This document shows, piece after piece, positions 52,121-62,260 of a DNA stretch of 64,000 bases. The DNA is from Prorocentrum cordatum (Eukaryota; Sar; Dinophyceae; Prorocentrales; Prorocentraceae), in contig CAUYUJ010003417.1 of NCBI GenBank assembly GCA_963575745.1, positions 1 to 64,000 of the forward strand, read 5' to 3'. The translations under genes were made by a program, and so were the position numbers. Below the pieces are notes generated by a model that made no database searches, was not told the DNA's origin, and worked only from the letters and a program-made list of their open reading frames with translations. How positions within the stretch are numbered: the stretch's first letter is position 1; each line of letters opens with the position of its first letter.

Positions 52121-52300
52121 CGCCGCCGCGACGCGCTACGCAGAAGAGATCTCGACCGCGCGATCGGAGGTCCACGCGGGGTTCTCCGATCGCAGCTGGA
52201 GCCCCCTGGCGGCGCTTCCGGCGCCGCCACTGGCGCGCTCCGCGCATCAGGGATGGGGGGGGCGGCAGCAAATCATGGGGGCCTCGTGTGTCCTCGGAAT
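52120..52300. repeat. Foldback introner-like element, copy 9
   Basis: GCGGCGCTTCCGGCGCCGCC core with GGCGCGCTCCGCGCATCAGG flank. Confidence 0.65.
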
Positions 52301-53519
52301 TCCGTTCTAGGAGTGCACTAGCGTGCGCTAGCCTCGGGTGCTCGATGAGAACGCGCCGATCCAACGTCGATTTGGCGCGGGCTAGCGTCGATTCAGCGTC
52401 GATTAGCTTCGGCTAGTGTTGATTAGTTTCGGGCAGCGTCGATGCGCACGGGTCAGCAAGATGGCATGGGAGGCTCCCAAGAATTGCCGCACAGAGTAGT
52501 GGTCCACGGATCCCGAAAAGTCCGCGCGGTCTTCGAAGGTTCTACTATGCTGGTGCGGCCACTTCTCTTTCGGTCTCTCTCTCTCTCTCTCTCTCCCTCT
52601 CTCTCTCTCTATTCTTGCCCAGGCCTGCAGCCTGCAGGGGGCCCTGCAGGCGCTGGTCACCGGCTGGGACGGCCTGCTAGATGCCGAGGTCTCGGGAGGG
52701 AAGAATCGGAGGATGCTAAACCCGTGCGAAGGACGTCCGTACGGATTGCTCGATCTCCGTCTGGGTTTAGTCCGTCCAGACCTAGCCCCATCTGATGGCA
52801 TGCTAAGTCCGTACCGTGTTAGTCCGCACGGAGTGTTCGGTCTCCGTCTGGGCCCCCTTCCGTCCAGACTGAGCCTCTCCTGAAGAGAGAGTGTCAATGG
52901 CACGCTGCCGTTGGACGCCCGTCAGCGTGCTGTTCCTTCGTTGTTGTCCGAATGCCTCATGCTTCTCCGTCATCAGCGACGCGCTGATGGGTTCCCAACG
53001 GCTGCGAGTCACTGATACTGCGGGGCCGCCGGTTCAGGAATGCGATCGGGAGGCTTCAGGCCCTGGAAGATTCCTCGTCTGACGAGGGCGGCGGTGATAT
53101 CCGTGGCCACTCCACGATTGGATCGATGGTCCTCGGGATGTTTGTTGGCCCCATGCGGCGAAGGCACGGGAGAAGAAGCGTGTGCTCCTGGGGCCCAGAC
53201 CCTCTGCCAGACCCTGGCGCACTCCTTTTTTTTTCAAGGCGAGGTGGGTGGCCCACCCTGGGCCGCCCATCGGCCGCGAGAGCCTGGGTTCCTTATTCGA
53301 AGGCATCCTCATCTAAAGCCTCCGCCGTCTGCGTTTTCCCCGTTCCTCGTCTCGCCTCAGAAGCGCGCGGCCCGCTCTGGTCCGCACGGCACCGCCCGCC
53401 TTTTCACCGAAGGGCTTCGGCGAGCGGGCACGCGTGGGCTCTGACACACACGCTCTGAGGATCACCGATTGGATCTCCGCCGGCCTCCAGGCCCTGGATG
53501 CCTTCTCCAAGGATCGGCG

Positions 53520-53755
53520 GCGCGCGAGGGGGGGGGGGAGGCCTTCTCCTTCTCACTCCCCCCCCCCTCGTCGAGGGGGGGAAGTGAGGAGGAGAAGGCC
53601 TTCTCAGAAGGGGGCGTGGCTTCTCAGAGGGCCCACGGCCCTGTGAGAAGCCCCCGAGTCGTCGGGGAAGGCTGAGAGAGCTTCCCGGAAGGCCGAGGGA
53701 CTTCCGAGCCTTCTGAGAAGCCCCGCTCCCGCTGACTTCCCCTCCGGGCGGGCCG
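53520..53755. repeat. CTTCTCAGAAGG-family repeat, copy 5
   Basis: AGGCCTTCTCAGAAGGGGGC with several inverted partners. Confidence 0.7.
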
Positions 53756-53808
53756 TCGACATGCTTCTGTATCCCGTGCCCTCACCGTGCTGTTTTTGCT
53801 CCCCGAAG

Positions 53809-53984
53809 GTTGAGCTCGGGGTCGCGCCCGGCCGCACGCGGGTGGCGGCGACGCTCCCTTCCGCCGCGGCCTCTGGCGCGGAGGGCTCCTCCACGGAACA
53901 GCGCCTCTGCTACCGCAGGCGGGCGTCCGAGGGCGGCTGCGCGGGGCAGCACACGCTGCGCAGCTTCTGGCTGAACTCCCAGAG
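53809..53984 (+). CDS. Gene 2 exon 6
   Basis: Encodes VELGVAPGRTRVAATLPSAA, STEQRLCYRRRASEGGC and AGQHTLRSFWLNSQ(R). Ends in phase 2 before a GC donor; AGGCT is repeated across the intron. Confidence 0.6.
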
Positions 53985-53989
53985 GCTTC

Positions 53990-54220
53990 AAGGAGGAGGA
54001 GGAGGAGGAGGAGGAGGAGGAGGAGGAGGAGGGGGAGGGAGAGGAGGAGGAGGAGGAGGAGGAGGAGGAGGAGGAGGAGGAGGAGGAGGAGGAGGAGGAG
54101 GAGGAGGGGGAGGGGGAGGGGGAGGAGGAGGGGGAGGCGGAGGAGGAGGAGGAGGAGGAGGAGGACGGTGAGGAGGAAGAGGAGGAGGAGGACGAGGAGG
54201 AGGAGGAGGAGGAGGATCTA
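53990..54220. repeat. GGA trinucleotide tract
   Basis: About 230 bp, the longest pure (GGA)n in the window. Confidence 0.95.
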
Positions 54221-54954
54221 TCCCTCCTCCTCGTCATCCTCTCGGCCCCCTCCGACAAGAAAGGAGGGAATCTACGTTGGGAATTGCGACGAGGAAGGAG
54301 AGGAGGAAACGGTACCGATGCCAGTACCCTTCAGTTGTAGTCGTTGCCCAGTTCGGCATGCATCGGTGCGCATTAGAGTTGTGGTTCATCTGGGATGGGC
54401 GGGATGATAGCAGAATCTCGCACAAGGCTAGCACAGGCCCCGCGTCGGGAATGGCGCGAGGCATCGTCTCGTCGCCACGGCTGGATTTGCCCCAAGTCGT
54501 GGTCAGAATGCGCCCAAGGAGAGGTCGCAGAGTAGGCATCGGTATCTGTTTGTCCCTCCTTTAGGGTCCATTTCGATCCGATCGATTTGATTCGATACCG
54601 ATGCCGGCTGGCCCGATCCGATTCGATCCCGATATCGTTCGATGCGATTCGGCTTGACGCATGCATGGCGCTGTTGTGCGTCCTGGCGCAGCCGATCCGA
54701 TTCAATTCCGACTCCGTACCGATGCGGCCCGACCCGATTTCCATTCCGATCCGATCCGATTTCCCGATTCGATGCTGGCTCATCCTTTAGGGGGGGAAAA
54801 CAGACAATAATCGTCGATTCCCAGGGGAATACGTATGAGAAGTATTGGAAGTGGAGGGGAAGACGAGCATCCAGGACATTTGGCACCCATGGGGCGTTCT
54901 AGGATCTGTGTCTATTTGTTTGTGTGTCCTTGAGCCCCTTCACTCCTTCGGCAG

Positions 54955-55195
54955 CGAGCGAGGGGAGGAAGTGAGAAGGGGCGTGCCTTCTCAGCAGGCT
55001 CGTAAGCCCCTCGGCCTTCTGAGAAGTGTTCGGAGCCTCCCTCAAAGACACAGAAAACCTCTCAGAAGGCCAGAGGCCTTCTGAGAAGCCCCGCCGCCTG
55101 CTGAGGAGGAGGAGGCGGAGGAGGAGGAGAAGGAGGAGGAGTAGCAGGAGGAGGAGGCCCTCTCCTTCTCGCTTTCCCCCCCTCGTTCGCCGCCC
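54955..55195. repeat. CTTCTCAGAAGG-family repeat, copy 6
   Basis: GGAAGTGAGAAGGGGCGTGC, CCTTCTCAGCAGGCTC and CCTTCTGAGAAG words, interrupted by a GGA tract. Confidence 0.7.
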
Positions 55196-55213
55196 AATCC
55201 TGCCCTTGCAAAG

Positions 55214-55328
55214 GCTGCCCAACGCCTCCTGGCAGCCCCATGCGCCCCACCAGAACCTCAGCGCCCACCTGCCCGCGCGCTGGCTGCACACTTTCGGGGC
55301 CGGAGTCCCCCTGGAGACGCTGCTACAG
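55214..55328 (+). CDS. Gene 2 exon 7
   Basis: Encodes (R)LPNASWQPHAPHQNLSAHL and PARWLHTFGAGVPLETLLQ. Starts with the G completing Arg and ends in phase 0 before a GT donor; CAGGTC is repeated across the intron. Confidence 0.65.
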
Positions 55329-55374
55329 GTCGGGGGAGGACCCACGTCGCAGAGGAGCAGGGAGGTCAGGATAG

Positions 55375-55660
55375 TGGTACGTTCCAGGCTTTCCAAGGTT
55401 TCCAGAAGTTCTCATACCTCTACGGCCAGCCTTCGGGCGATCAGGAGGTTAAGGGTTGGGGCATCGCAGGCGATTGTTCTCTCCCAAACCCCAACTCTTC
55501 GACGAAAACTGAAGCCGCTCAGAGGAAGAGGGAAACCCTGGGAGACACCCCGAGCTGTCCGTTCCAGGATACCAAAGGTTTCCAGGAGTTCACATACCTC
55601 TACGGCCAGCCTCTGGGCGATGAGGAGGTTGGGGGGTGGGGGGGAAGAACCAATTGCTGG
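55375..55660. repeat. Tandem pair of about 180-bp period
   Basis: CTCATACCTCTACGGCCAGC and TCACATACCTCTACGGCCAG mark the two copies. Confidence 0.8.
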
Positions 55661-56194
55661 CGAATGCGATGGGTGTGATGATGACGATGCCGTTGGCTCG
55701 CCCTCGAGTTCGCGATGATGCATGATGACGACGCTGCGCTGCGAGGTATTGTCACTATCGCCCCTGCTTTCGATCTCACTCGGTCGATCCCAGAATTTTT
55801 GAATGTTGCCAGGATTCACCATCTTTCCTCATGTTCCGCACCGGCTGCGCCGCTAAATACTCCTTAGAAATCCTGGGGCCAATCTTGTCATGACATCCTT
55901 GTCGCCCGAATCTCGTTTCTCGCCCTCCCTCCTCCCAGGAAAGGGGAATCAGAGCAGAGGGGGAAGGATCAGGCAGGCCCTGTTCGATAGCACCCCATGG
56001 GAGCCTGATGTACGTCCTCTGACGTCCGTCTTTCTGGTGCGTTGGCTTGCTAGCGTCGGGTAATCAACGAGAAGGCGCAGATCTAGCTTCGATTATCGCT
56101 GATGTAGCGTGGATGGCCATCGACTAGCGCCGGTCAGCCTCGACTCGCAAGATCCAGCAAGATGGCATGGGAGGCTCAGATGATTCGCTACAGA

Positions 56195-56370
56195 ACCCTT
56201 GGATCGGGATCGATCGTTCCAGAGCGTTCCAGGACGTTCTCAGAGCGTGCCGCAACGCTGTGGAGGTTGCTTGGGTGCAATAGCTTTGACTCATGGGTGC
56301 AACAGCTTTGATTCACCTGTGATGTGGCGCCCGATATGTCTTTCAGAATCTCCAGATCTCAGGGATCAGA
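56195..56370. repeat. TTCCAGAGCGTTCC-family repeat, copy 4
   Basis: GTTCCAGAGCGTTCCAGGAC ... CAGAATCTCCAGATCTCAGG. Confidence 0.6.
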
Positions 56371-56568
56371 GCCCCGAATCATCGGGGTTGGGGACGGGCA
56401 GGGGTAATTGCAGATTTGTGCCTCGCGGGCCCAGACCGGACTCGCCCCGCATTGTCCCGGACAGGTCGGGCGCCCAGAGAGATCCCGGATGTGTCCCAGC
56501 CCGCTTGGGCCCTTGTCCTGGCTTCGTGCACGATGGGCCTGTGCAGCTGCTCGCTGGGATCCCGGCAG

Positions 56569-56649
56569 GTCCTGCGGGACTACGAGGAGTTCGTGGACCC
56601 CCCGTCGGACGGCGGCACGCCGTCGGCGCTGCTGGAGTTCCGCCCGTGA
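56569..56649 (+). CDS. Gene 2 exon 8 (last)
   Basis: Encodes VLRDYEEFVDPPSDGGTPSA and LLEFRP before TGA. Phase 0 start after CCGGCAG. Confidence 0.65.
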   Translation, partial: VLRDYEEFVDPPSDGGTPSALLEFRP

Positions 56650-56754
56650 GCGGCGGCCTGGGCCGGCGGAGACACCCGGCCCGGCCTGCGGAGAGCGAGC
56701 CGCAGGCGCGCGAGCGGCGATGTCGGCGACGGCGACGTCGGTTCCGGCTCTGCA

Positions 56755-56910
56755 GGCGGGGAAAACACACACAGACACAATTAATCGTCGATCCCCCAGA
56801 AAATATGGGAGAATATGGGAAGTGGTGGGGAAGACAGAAGCCCAGAAAATATAACAAATATAGGGAATCTTTTTATTCGTGTGTATTTATTTGTGTGTCC
56901 CAGGGCCCCT
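56755..56910. repeat. TATGGG-family repeat, copy 4
   Basis: ACACACAGACACAATTAATC, AAATATGGGAGAATATGGG and TTATTTGTGTGTCCCAGGGC. Confidence 0.8.
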
Positions 56911-57482
56911 TCTGTACGGCAGATGGGGGTGGTGCGTGGCCAGCCCACTCGCAGGGCAGCGCTGCTCTTGCGTTCCTACACTTCGCCGTGCCGCTGTTGC
57001 TCGACGCGTGCTCGCGCAGTCGACACGACGTAGGGGAGCGTGTGCTTCGTGCTGTCCTACAGTCTTGTCGCCAGATCGGCGTCGCAGAAACTAGACTCCC
57101 AACATTGCCGTTAACGAACATCGCCGTCAGCGTGGCCCTGGTCGAAGCACAGGGGAGGGACACAAATACCAGCCCCTCCAGCGCGGTTCTCACCACCCTA
57201 TCGGAGGCTGCCAACAGGGGGGTGACGACTAGGTGGGCGGACACCATGGCCACGGCCATGATATCCCTCCGGATTGGCCGCAACTTCGTCTTTCCACACG
57301 CTCCCTGGTCCTCCCCTCCTTCGCTGGTCCGCGCACGTGCCTCGGGCCAAGATGGGCCTCCCTCCCTCCTGGAGGCCCCCCGTTTGGGACGCTCCCGACT
57401 CGGCTCTTGCCGGCCTTCCTGCTGTTTGCTTCGCAGTTCACTGCCCTCGATGTGCGAGTCTTGCTCGGCTGCTCTGCCGCAT

Positions 57483-57485
57483 AGC

Positions 57486-57531
<46 letters not shown>

Positions 57532-57545
57532 AAGTGTGCGTGTGT
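57483..57545. repeat. (GT)n microsatellite
   Basis: About 25 GT dinucleotides with few interruptions. Confidence 0.95.
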
Positions 57546-58254
57546 GTGATCATCGCGCTGCCGATCACCGATTGCCGCGCCCGCGCGCATCTCTTGGCGT
57601 ACTGCTGCCGCGTGGCGCGCTCTTGAGGGGGGTGGCGAGAAGGGGGCGGCCTTCTGAGAAGCCCCCACGGGAAGCCCCCAGGCACGTCCGAGAATCAGGG
57701 GAGCAATAGTTCACGAGATTGGCACGCTGCAAGCTCACGTCGAAGATTCACAGGATTGCCGAGATGTCCTGGTGCCGCACGCAGATTGCAGGAACGAGGG
57801 CCGCCAGATATTCCGGAGCCTCTGGGACGCATCCTGAGCCAACTGCACCACGACACCACCCTCGCCGCAGAGAGGGCCCCCGCCTCCTAAGATCGGGGGC
57901 AGATCTGAGGCCCCCGCCCCCGCGCGCGTAGCCTCTGCTGGATCGGCCTGCTTGTCGGGGTGGTGTTCCAAAGCTGCATCCTCAGGGGGTGCCAGTGTTG
58001 CACACACACACACACACACACGCACACACCCCTCTCCAAGGTCTTGTGTGGGTCCAGCTTGTTTGAGAGTGTTTTTGTTGACCCTCTGGGCCGTAACGCG
58101 CGTTCTGTCCCCTACCCTCCCCCCCCCCCCCATCCCCCCCCGTAACGTAACGCCCCCCCCCCCCGTGCGGCCCCAACGCCGCCACAGTGCGTCCGGCACC
58201 ACCGTCTACGGGGGAGGGGGGCGCCACGTTATGCCCCCTCCCGTCACCCCCCCC

Positions 58255-58372
58255 TCCCTCCCGGTCCCCCCCCTCCTCCTCCTCCTCCTCCCCCTCCTCC
58301 TCCTCCTCCTCCTCCTCCTCCTCCTCCTCCTCCTCCTCTTCCTCCTCCTCCTCCTCCTCCTCCTCCTGGTGG
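58255..58372. repeat. CCT trinucleotide tract
   Basis: (CCT)n, complement of GGA tracts elsewhere. Confidence 0.9.
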
Positions 58373-58499
58373 GCCGCGAGTGGCAACATGCGCTCCCTGT
58401 GGGGGTGGCGCGTGCACAAGAGAACGCCGTGCTGCCCATCGGAAGCCCCCGCCCGCCGTGCCCCTACAGGCCGCCCCCTCGCGCCGCCAGGCAGCGCCA

Positions 58500-58660
58500 T
58501 GCAGGGGAGGCCCGTGCCAAGAAGCACCCTGCTGGCCTCCAGGGCGCCCTGGGCTCCCTGGGTTCCGATGGTCTTGCGGCGGAGGGCGTGACGCTCCCAC
58601 GCCAGGAGTCGATGGGACGCCCAGGGGCCTCAGGGTTGGGCTTCTCGTGGGAGGTTCCCT
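58500..58660. repeat. Dispersed repeat with a protein-like frame, copy 2
   Basis: GCCAAGAAGCACCCTGCTGG and onward match 34,165-34,300. The frame continues open to 58,803 here, with no recognisable domain. Confidence 0.6.
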
Positions 58661-58803
58661 GTGGGCTGGCCTCCACTGCAGGGCGTGCCGCCCCTGGCGC
58701 GGCCCCCCCGCGCGCGCGCCAGGAGTCGGTGACCTTCTCCACCGAGGCGTTCCGCCTCTCCACGGGCGGCCCCGAGGCCCCGGCCGGCGTGGCCCCACCG
58801 TGA

Positions 58804-59840
58804 GAGCCTCGGGGTTGAGCTCGGGTGCTGCTGGGAGTGCCTCCGGGCCAGGGGGCAGCCCCCAGAGTGCTCGGGGTAGCCCGAACGGCCTCCAGAGCAC
58901 CCCTCACGAGGCCCAGAGGGCCCCCAGGGGCTCCAAGATGGGTCGAAAAGCTGGGGGCACCTTGGGCCAGGGGTACTTCTAGCGACACCCGACAAGAGAC
59001 GGGGGTCAATGCAAACGGGGGGTCGGCCAGAGCGCGGGGTCTTGCAGGATCCTGCAGAGCCAGGGGCGCACTGACCCGGGCTTGGGCGCAGGATCCTGCA
59101 GGATCTTGCAGGATCCTGCAAAGCCTGACTAACCTGGGTCTGGATGGACCATGTTGAAGCTTCCCGAGATCCTGCATGGCGACTCAACTGTTTCGAGCCG
59201 GGCGTTTTCGCTCAATTCGGGCCCCGGGAGCTTCACGGATCGATCCGGAAAAATGACGTAGAAAGATGGGCCCCGGAGGTCCTGTCGTGTTTTCTGTTGC
59301 GGTGTTGCAGTTTTTGTTGCAACGTCGCATGTCAGGGCACCGTGGTTCTTTCGGGCTTGGTGGAGCGCGGGTTCTTCGGGCGGAGCTAGGACGAGGATGA
59401 ATCCCTTCCAGATTGTCCCGCAGCGCTCACAGAGCGTTCTGGAACGCCCTGAGAAGGCCGCGGCGCGCTTTCACTATCGTTATCGCTGATCGTTATCGTT
59501 ATGGTTTTTGTTATTGTCATCGTTGTAATCGTTGTCGTTGATCGTTATCGTTGTCGTTGATCGTTGTCGTTGATCGTTATCGTTATCGTTATCGTTATCG
59601 TTGTGCTCGCTGCCGTTTCTGGTCCGCGTGCCGTTCCGCCGGTGCTGGCCCGCCGCGCCTCTGCGCGACACGCTGTCTACGTTCAAGCAGTGGCGAAGCG
59701 TCCTGGCTCGCCTATAGGCCCACCAACGGATGTTCCAAGAATCGGGGGTGGACAGAACCCCCAACAGTGACACGTCGATTAGTGAATTGTCCGTTTTCGG
59801 TTCTCGAGAGGGCGCCGCGGCCGTTATTTTCCAGACTTGC
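58804..59840. other. Repeat-rich spacer
   Basis: GGATCCTGCAGGATC words (59,035-59,125), a TTCCAG/GCGTTCTGG-family remnant (59,380-59,465) and GTTATCGTTATC tandem repeats (59,465-59,605). No gene. Confidence 0.5.
59465..59605. repeat. Degenerate GTTATCGTTGATC tandem repeat
   Basis: Six- to twelve-base units of GTTATC and GTTGATC type. Confidence 0.85.
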
Positions 59841-60090
59841 ACCCGCCAGGTTTGGGCCTCAGGTCGTTTTCGCTAAACCACGTTGTACTAAAGGGAGGTC
59901 TGTCCATTCCCGAAAGAACCTTGTGTGGTTTGCACGAAATGTTGATAGAACTGTTTTGGCTGGGGCTGTCTTGTCTGAACACCTCGGGGTTACATTCGAA
60001 GAGCACGGCCTCTGTTCTCAGAACACTTTGTGGTTCTATGAAGAGCATGTCGTGGTAGGCCTATAGGAATGCCGGGACGGTCGGTCCCTG
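59840..60090. repeat. GTGGTTTGCACGA-family repeat, copy 3
   Basis: TTGTGTGGTTTGCACGAAAT, CAGAACACTTTGTGG and GTGGTAGGCCTATAGG. Confidence 0.75.
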
Positions 60091-60264
60091 TTCAACACGC
60101 GCCAGTCCCCAGGCGCCAGCGTCTCGAGCTTTTTCCCGGCCTCCCCGTGCTGCGCACGCAGCTGCGCGACACGCCATCCGCTCGCCGGCGCTCGGCCCTG
60201 GGAGGAGGACCGAGAGAGAAAGAGAGAGGAGTTGGTGTTGTGAATGCGATTAAGAGCCAAGGGC

Positions 60265-60422
60265 TCCCATGAGGGCGCGAAGTTATTCGCGCTTCGCGCT
60301 TCGCGGTCCTCGTTCCTTCTCCCCCTCCTCCTCGTCCTCCTTTTCTCCCTTTGGGGGGGCGGCGCGAGGGCGCGAAGTTATTCGCGCTTCGCGCTTCGCG
60401 GAGCGCGAAGCGCGAAGTTGGG
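60265..60422. repeat. GCGCGAAGTTATTCGCGC hairpin pair
   Basis: GGGCGCGAAGTTATTCGCGC followed by TTCGCGCTTCGCGG occurs twice, 95 bp apart, and can fold back. Confidence 0.8.
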
Positions 60423-61780
60423 AGCCCTAGAAGAGCGGAGTGTGAGCGGGAGTGCGCTCCAGCTGAAGCTTCTGATTCTCTGCGCCGCGTGTGAGCCTGG
60501 AGAGGCAGCAGCCAAGAGATCCAGGGAGGATTCAGAGTCCAAGGCGCCTGCCACATTGGCCAGAAGCGCCATTCTGTTGCATCTGTTGCACTGTTTACGC
60601 TGCAGTGCGTCCTTCGTTGTAGCTTATCAGTTCTTATACGCGCCGTCGTTACAGTTTGATCTTATTGGCCCTTGCTTCGCGTGCGATTCGGAACAGGTTG
60701 GGGGGACGCTCAGGGGGGTGTGGTGCGGAACGCGCCAACCACACCGACCAGACACCTACAGTACTAGCCGTGCAGCGCACGGCGGGGCGCCAAGCAGCCG
60801 AGCCGCAATCGCGTTTTTTTAGCGGAAGGTCAACTTTGCATGTGGATTTCGCGTGCGAGTCGGGAGAGAGTTTGGGGAGGTGTTGGGAGGTTGCAGTGCC
60901 CAAGTGCCAAGCGGAGCCACACGTTTGGGTTTAGTCTTTGCATGTGTTTGCTGTGGCGCTGCAATGTTTTGCAGTGCGTTCGTTTGGCTGCGTCGGCATG
61001 GATCAGGGAATCTAGAGTGGTTTGAGCATTGGTGGACACGCTCCGATGGCTCGTGCTCAAACTTCTTATTTTTCGACTTTCTGTTGAACGTCTGTTTTGC
61101 TCGTGCATTGTGGAGCTTACTTGTTTGGTATTGCACTTTTTGCGCTGCGTTTTGGTTCTCTAGCATGGGCTTGGGTTTCCGCGTGTGAGGCAGGATGTTT
61201 TCAGGAGTTGGAGGGATGGCTTGGTCAGCGTGTCAACTTTCATGGCGCAACGCGTACCTGTAGTGCATTGCTATGTTCTCAGCGCCGCAGTTGTGCGTTT
61301 TGCAGTGGCATTCGTATGTGCGCCATTTTGTTAGCGCTGCAGTCGTCACTGCTGACGTCCTCTCCCTCCTTGCTTAAGCCTGTGCTCGAGGTTCGTTGCT
61401 TCGCGTTGAAATCGGGAGCGGTTCCAGGAGGGGCAGGGCATATGAGGCTCTCAAACTTCAACGATCATGACGCGAACCACTGTTAGTTTTGAATTGCGGA
61501 TGAGGAGGTGGACGTGGGAGGTATATGGGGAAAAGTTTGAAGGGATTGCGCGGGGCGCAATAGTTTTGTTTTCTAGTCCACAAGTCCGCTCCGTAAGGCG
61601 TGCGTCGACGTTTGCGCGGCGATGCCCCGACGCACGTCCGACGTGTCGATTCGGTGCGGTTCCGACGCAATTCCGACGTAACCCGACGTGGACCCGACGA
61701 AAAGCAGACGTGGACCCGACGGGAGTTGGGGCTCAAGTTGCCGCGCGAGGCCTCAAGGATTCGATAGGGCGATGAGGGCC
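60423..61780. other. AT-richer, low-repeat stretch
   Basis: Compositionally unlike the rest, with T-rich coding-like runs (hydrophobic ORF 60,853-61,188). No domain, splice partner or start context convinced me. TCCGACGCA-type words repeat near 61,620-61,730. Confidence 0.4.
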
Positions 61781-61799
61781 TCAAGGAGGGCGAGAAAGG

Positions 61800-62260
61800 G
61801 GGAACGAAGAGGAGGAGGAGGAGGAGGAGGAGGAGGAGGAGAAGGAGGAGGAGGAGGAGGCGGCTGCCCGCCCTGGCTCGCCCCTCGGGCCAGGCCGGGG
61901 CTGCGGCGCCTTCCCGCTCGAGCTGGCGGAGCAGCTACGCGCGCCGCCCGCCCCCTGCCCTCTGCTTGTGCCGTCCGCTTCGGCCTCGGAGGAGGAGGGG
62001 GTGGCGGGGCGGAGTGGCTGGTGGGGGAGGATGGGAGGGGATGGGGGAGGAGGAGGAGGAGGAGGAGGAGGAGGAGGAGGAGGAGGAGGAGGAGGAGGAG
62101 GTTTGCACGGAGCGAGGAAAGGCAGAACCAGGAGGAGACAGGATGTAGATGATATGCAGGTGATGATGGTGTTGGTGGTGATAATGATTATGATGAGGAG
62201 GAGGCGGAGGATGAGGATAGGAGGAGGAGGAGGAGGAGGAGGAGGAGGAGGAGGGGAGTG
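61800..62260. repeat. GGA tracts with a GC-rich interruption
   Basis: (GGA)n at 61,800-61,862, 62,040-62,105 and 62,218-62,260. The sequence between reads CGAFPLELAEQLRAPPAPCP in one frame; too short to call. Confidence 0.7.

Larger units (their letters stand above)
51415..53808 (+). other. Gene 2 intron 5 (GT-AG)
   Basis: Contains a GCGACACGC-family copy (51,770-52,120), introner-like copy 9 (52,120-52,300), a run of TCGATTTAGCG-like words (52,320-52,450), a CT microsatellite (52,570-52,612), GTCCGTACGGA words (52,730-52,870) and a TTCTCAGAAGG-family copy (53,520-53,755). Confidence 0.5.
53985..55213 (+). other. Gene 2 intron 6 (GC-AG)
   Basis: GGA tract (53,990-54,220), CCGATCCGATTCGAT-type words (54,570-54,780), a TATGGG-family relative (54,795-54,945) and a TTCTCAGAAGG-family copy (54,955-55,195). 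Confidence 0.55.
55329..56568 (+). other. Gene 2 intron 7 (GT-AG)
   Basis: Two similar 130-bp segments (about 55,375-55,500 and 55,555-55,660) share TTCCAGGxTxxCAAAGGTTTCCAG, TACCTCTACGGCCAGCCT and GCGATxAGGAGGTT. A TTCCAGAGCGTTC-family copy is at 56,195-56,370. No exon. Confidence 0.55.
43237..56649 (+). other. Gene 2: split gene of eight exons, 329 residues, unknown family
   Basis: Eight segments were joined because each junction keeps the frame, uses an AG acceptor with a GC, GA or GT donor, and shows a short direct repeat at both intron ends. Coding lengths sum to 990 nt, ending at TGA. The order DLALLRAQGTRALVLHRCVV, LLRAFLDRAYTEGLTVFAEL and later RAHWRELLATP and RYHPALEAALLFQ alternates beta-like and helical segments as in a TIM barrel. 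It faintly recalls glucanosyltransferase/glycoside-hydrolase proteins, but the expected Asn-Glu catalytic pair is absent. The C-terminal third (FWLNSQRLPNASWQPH, VLRDYEEFVDPPSDGG) has no match I recognise. Confidence 0.6.
56650..58250. other. Region after gene 2
   Basis: TATGGG-family copy (56,755-56,910), (GT)n (57,483-57,545), short TTCTCAGAAGG-family remnant (57,625-57,690), (CA)n (58,000-58,028) and poly-C runs. No gene is supported. Confidence 0.5.

Noticed and set aside
60853-61188. Hydrophobic 111-codon ORF
   Set aside because: T-rich composition alone explains the Phe/Leu/Cys content; no start context or family.
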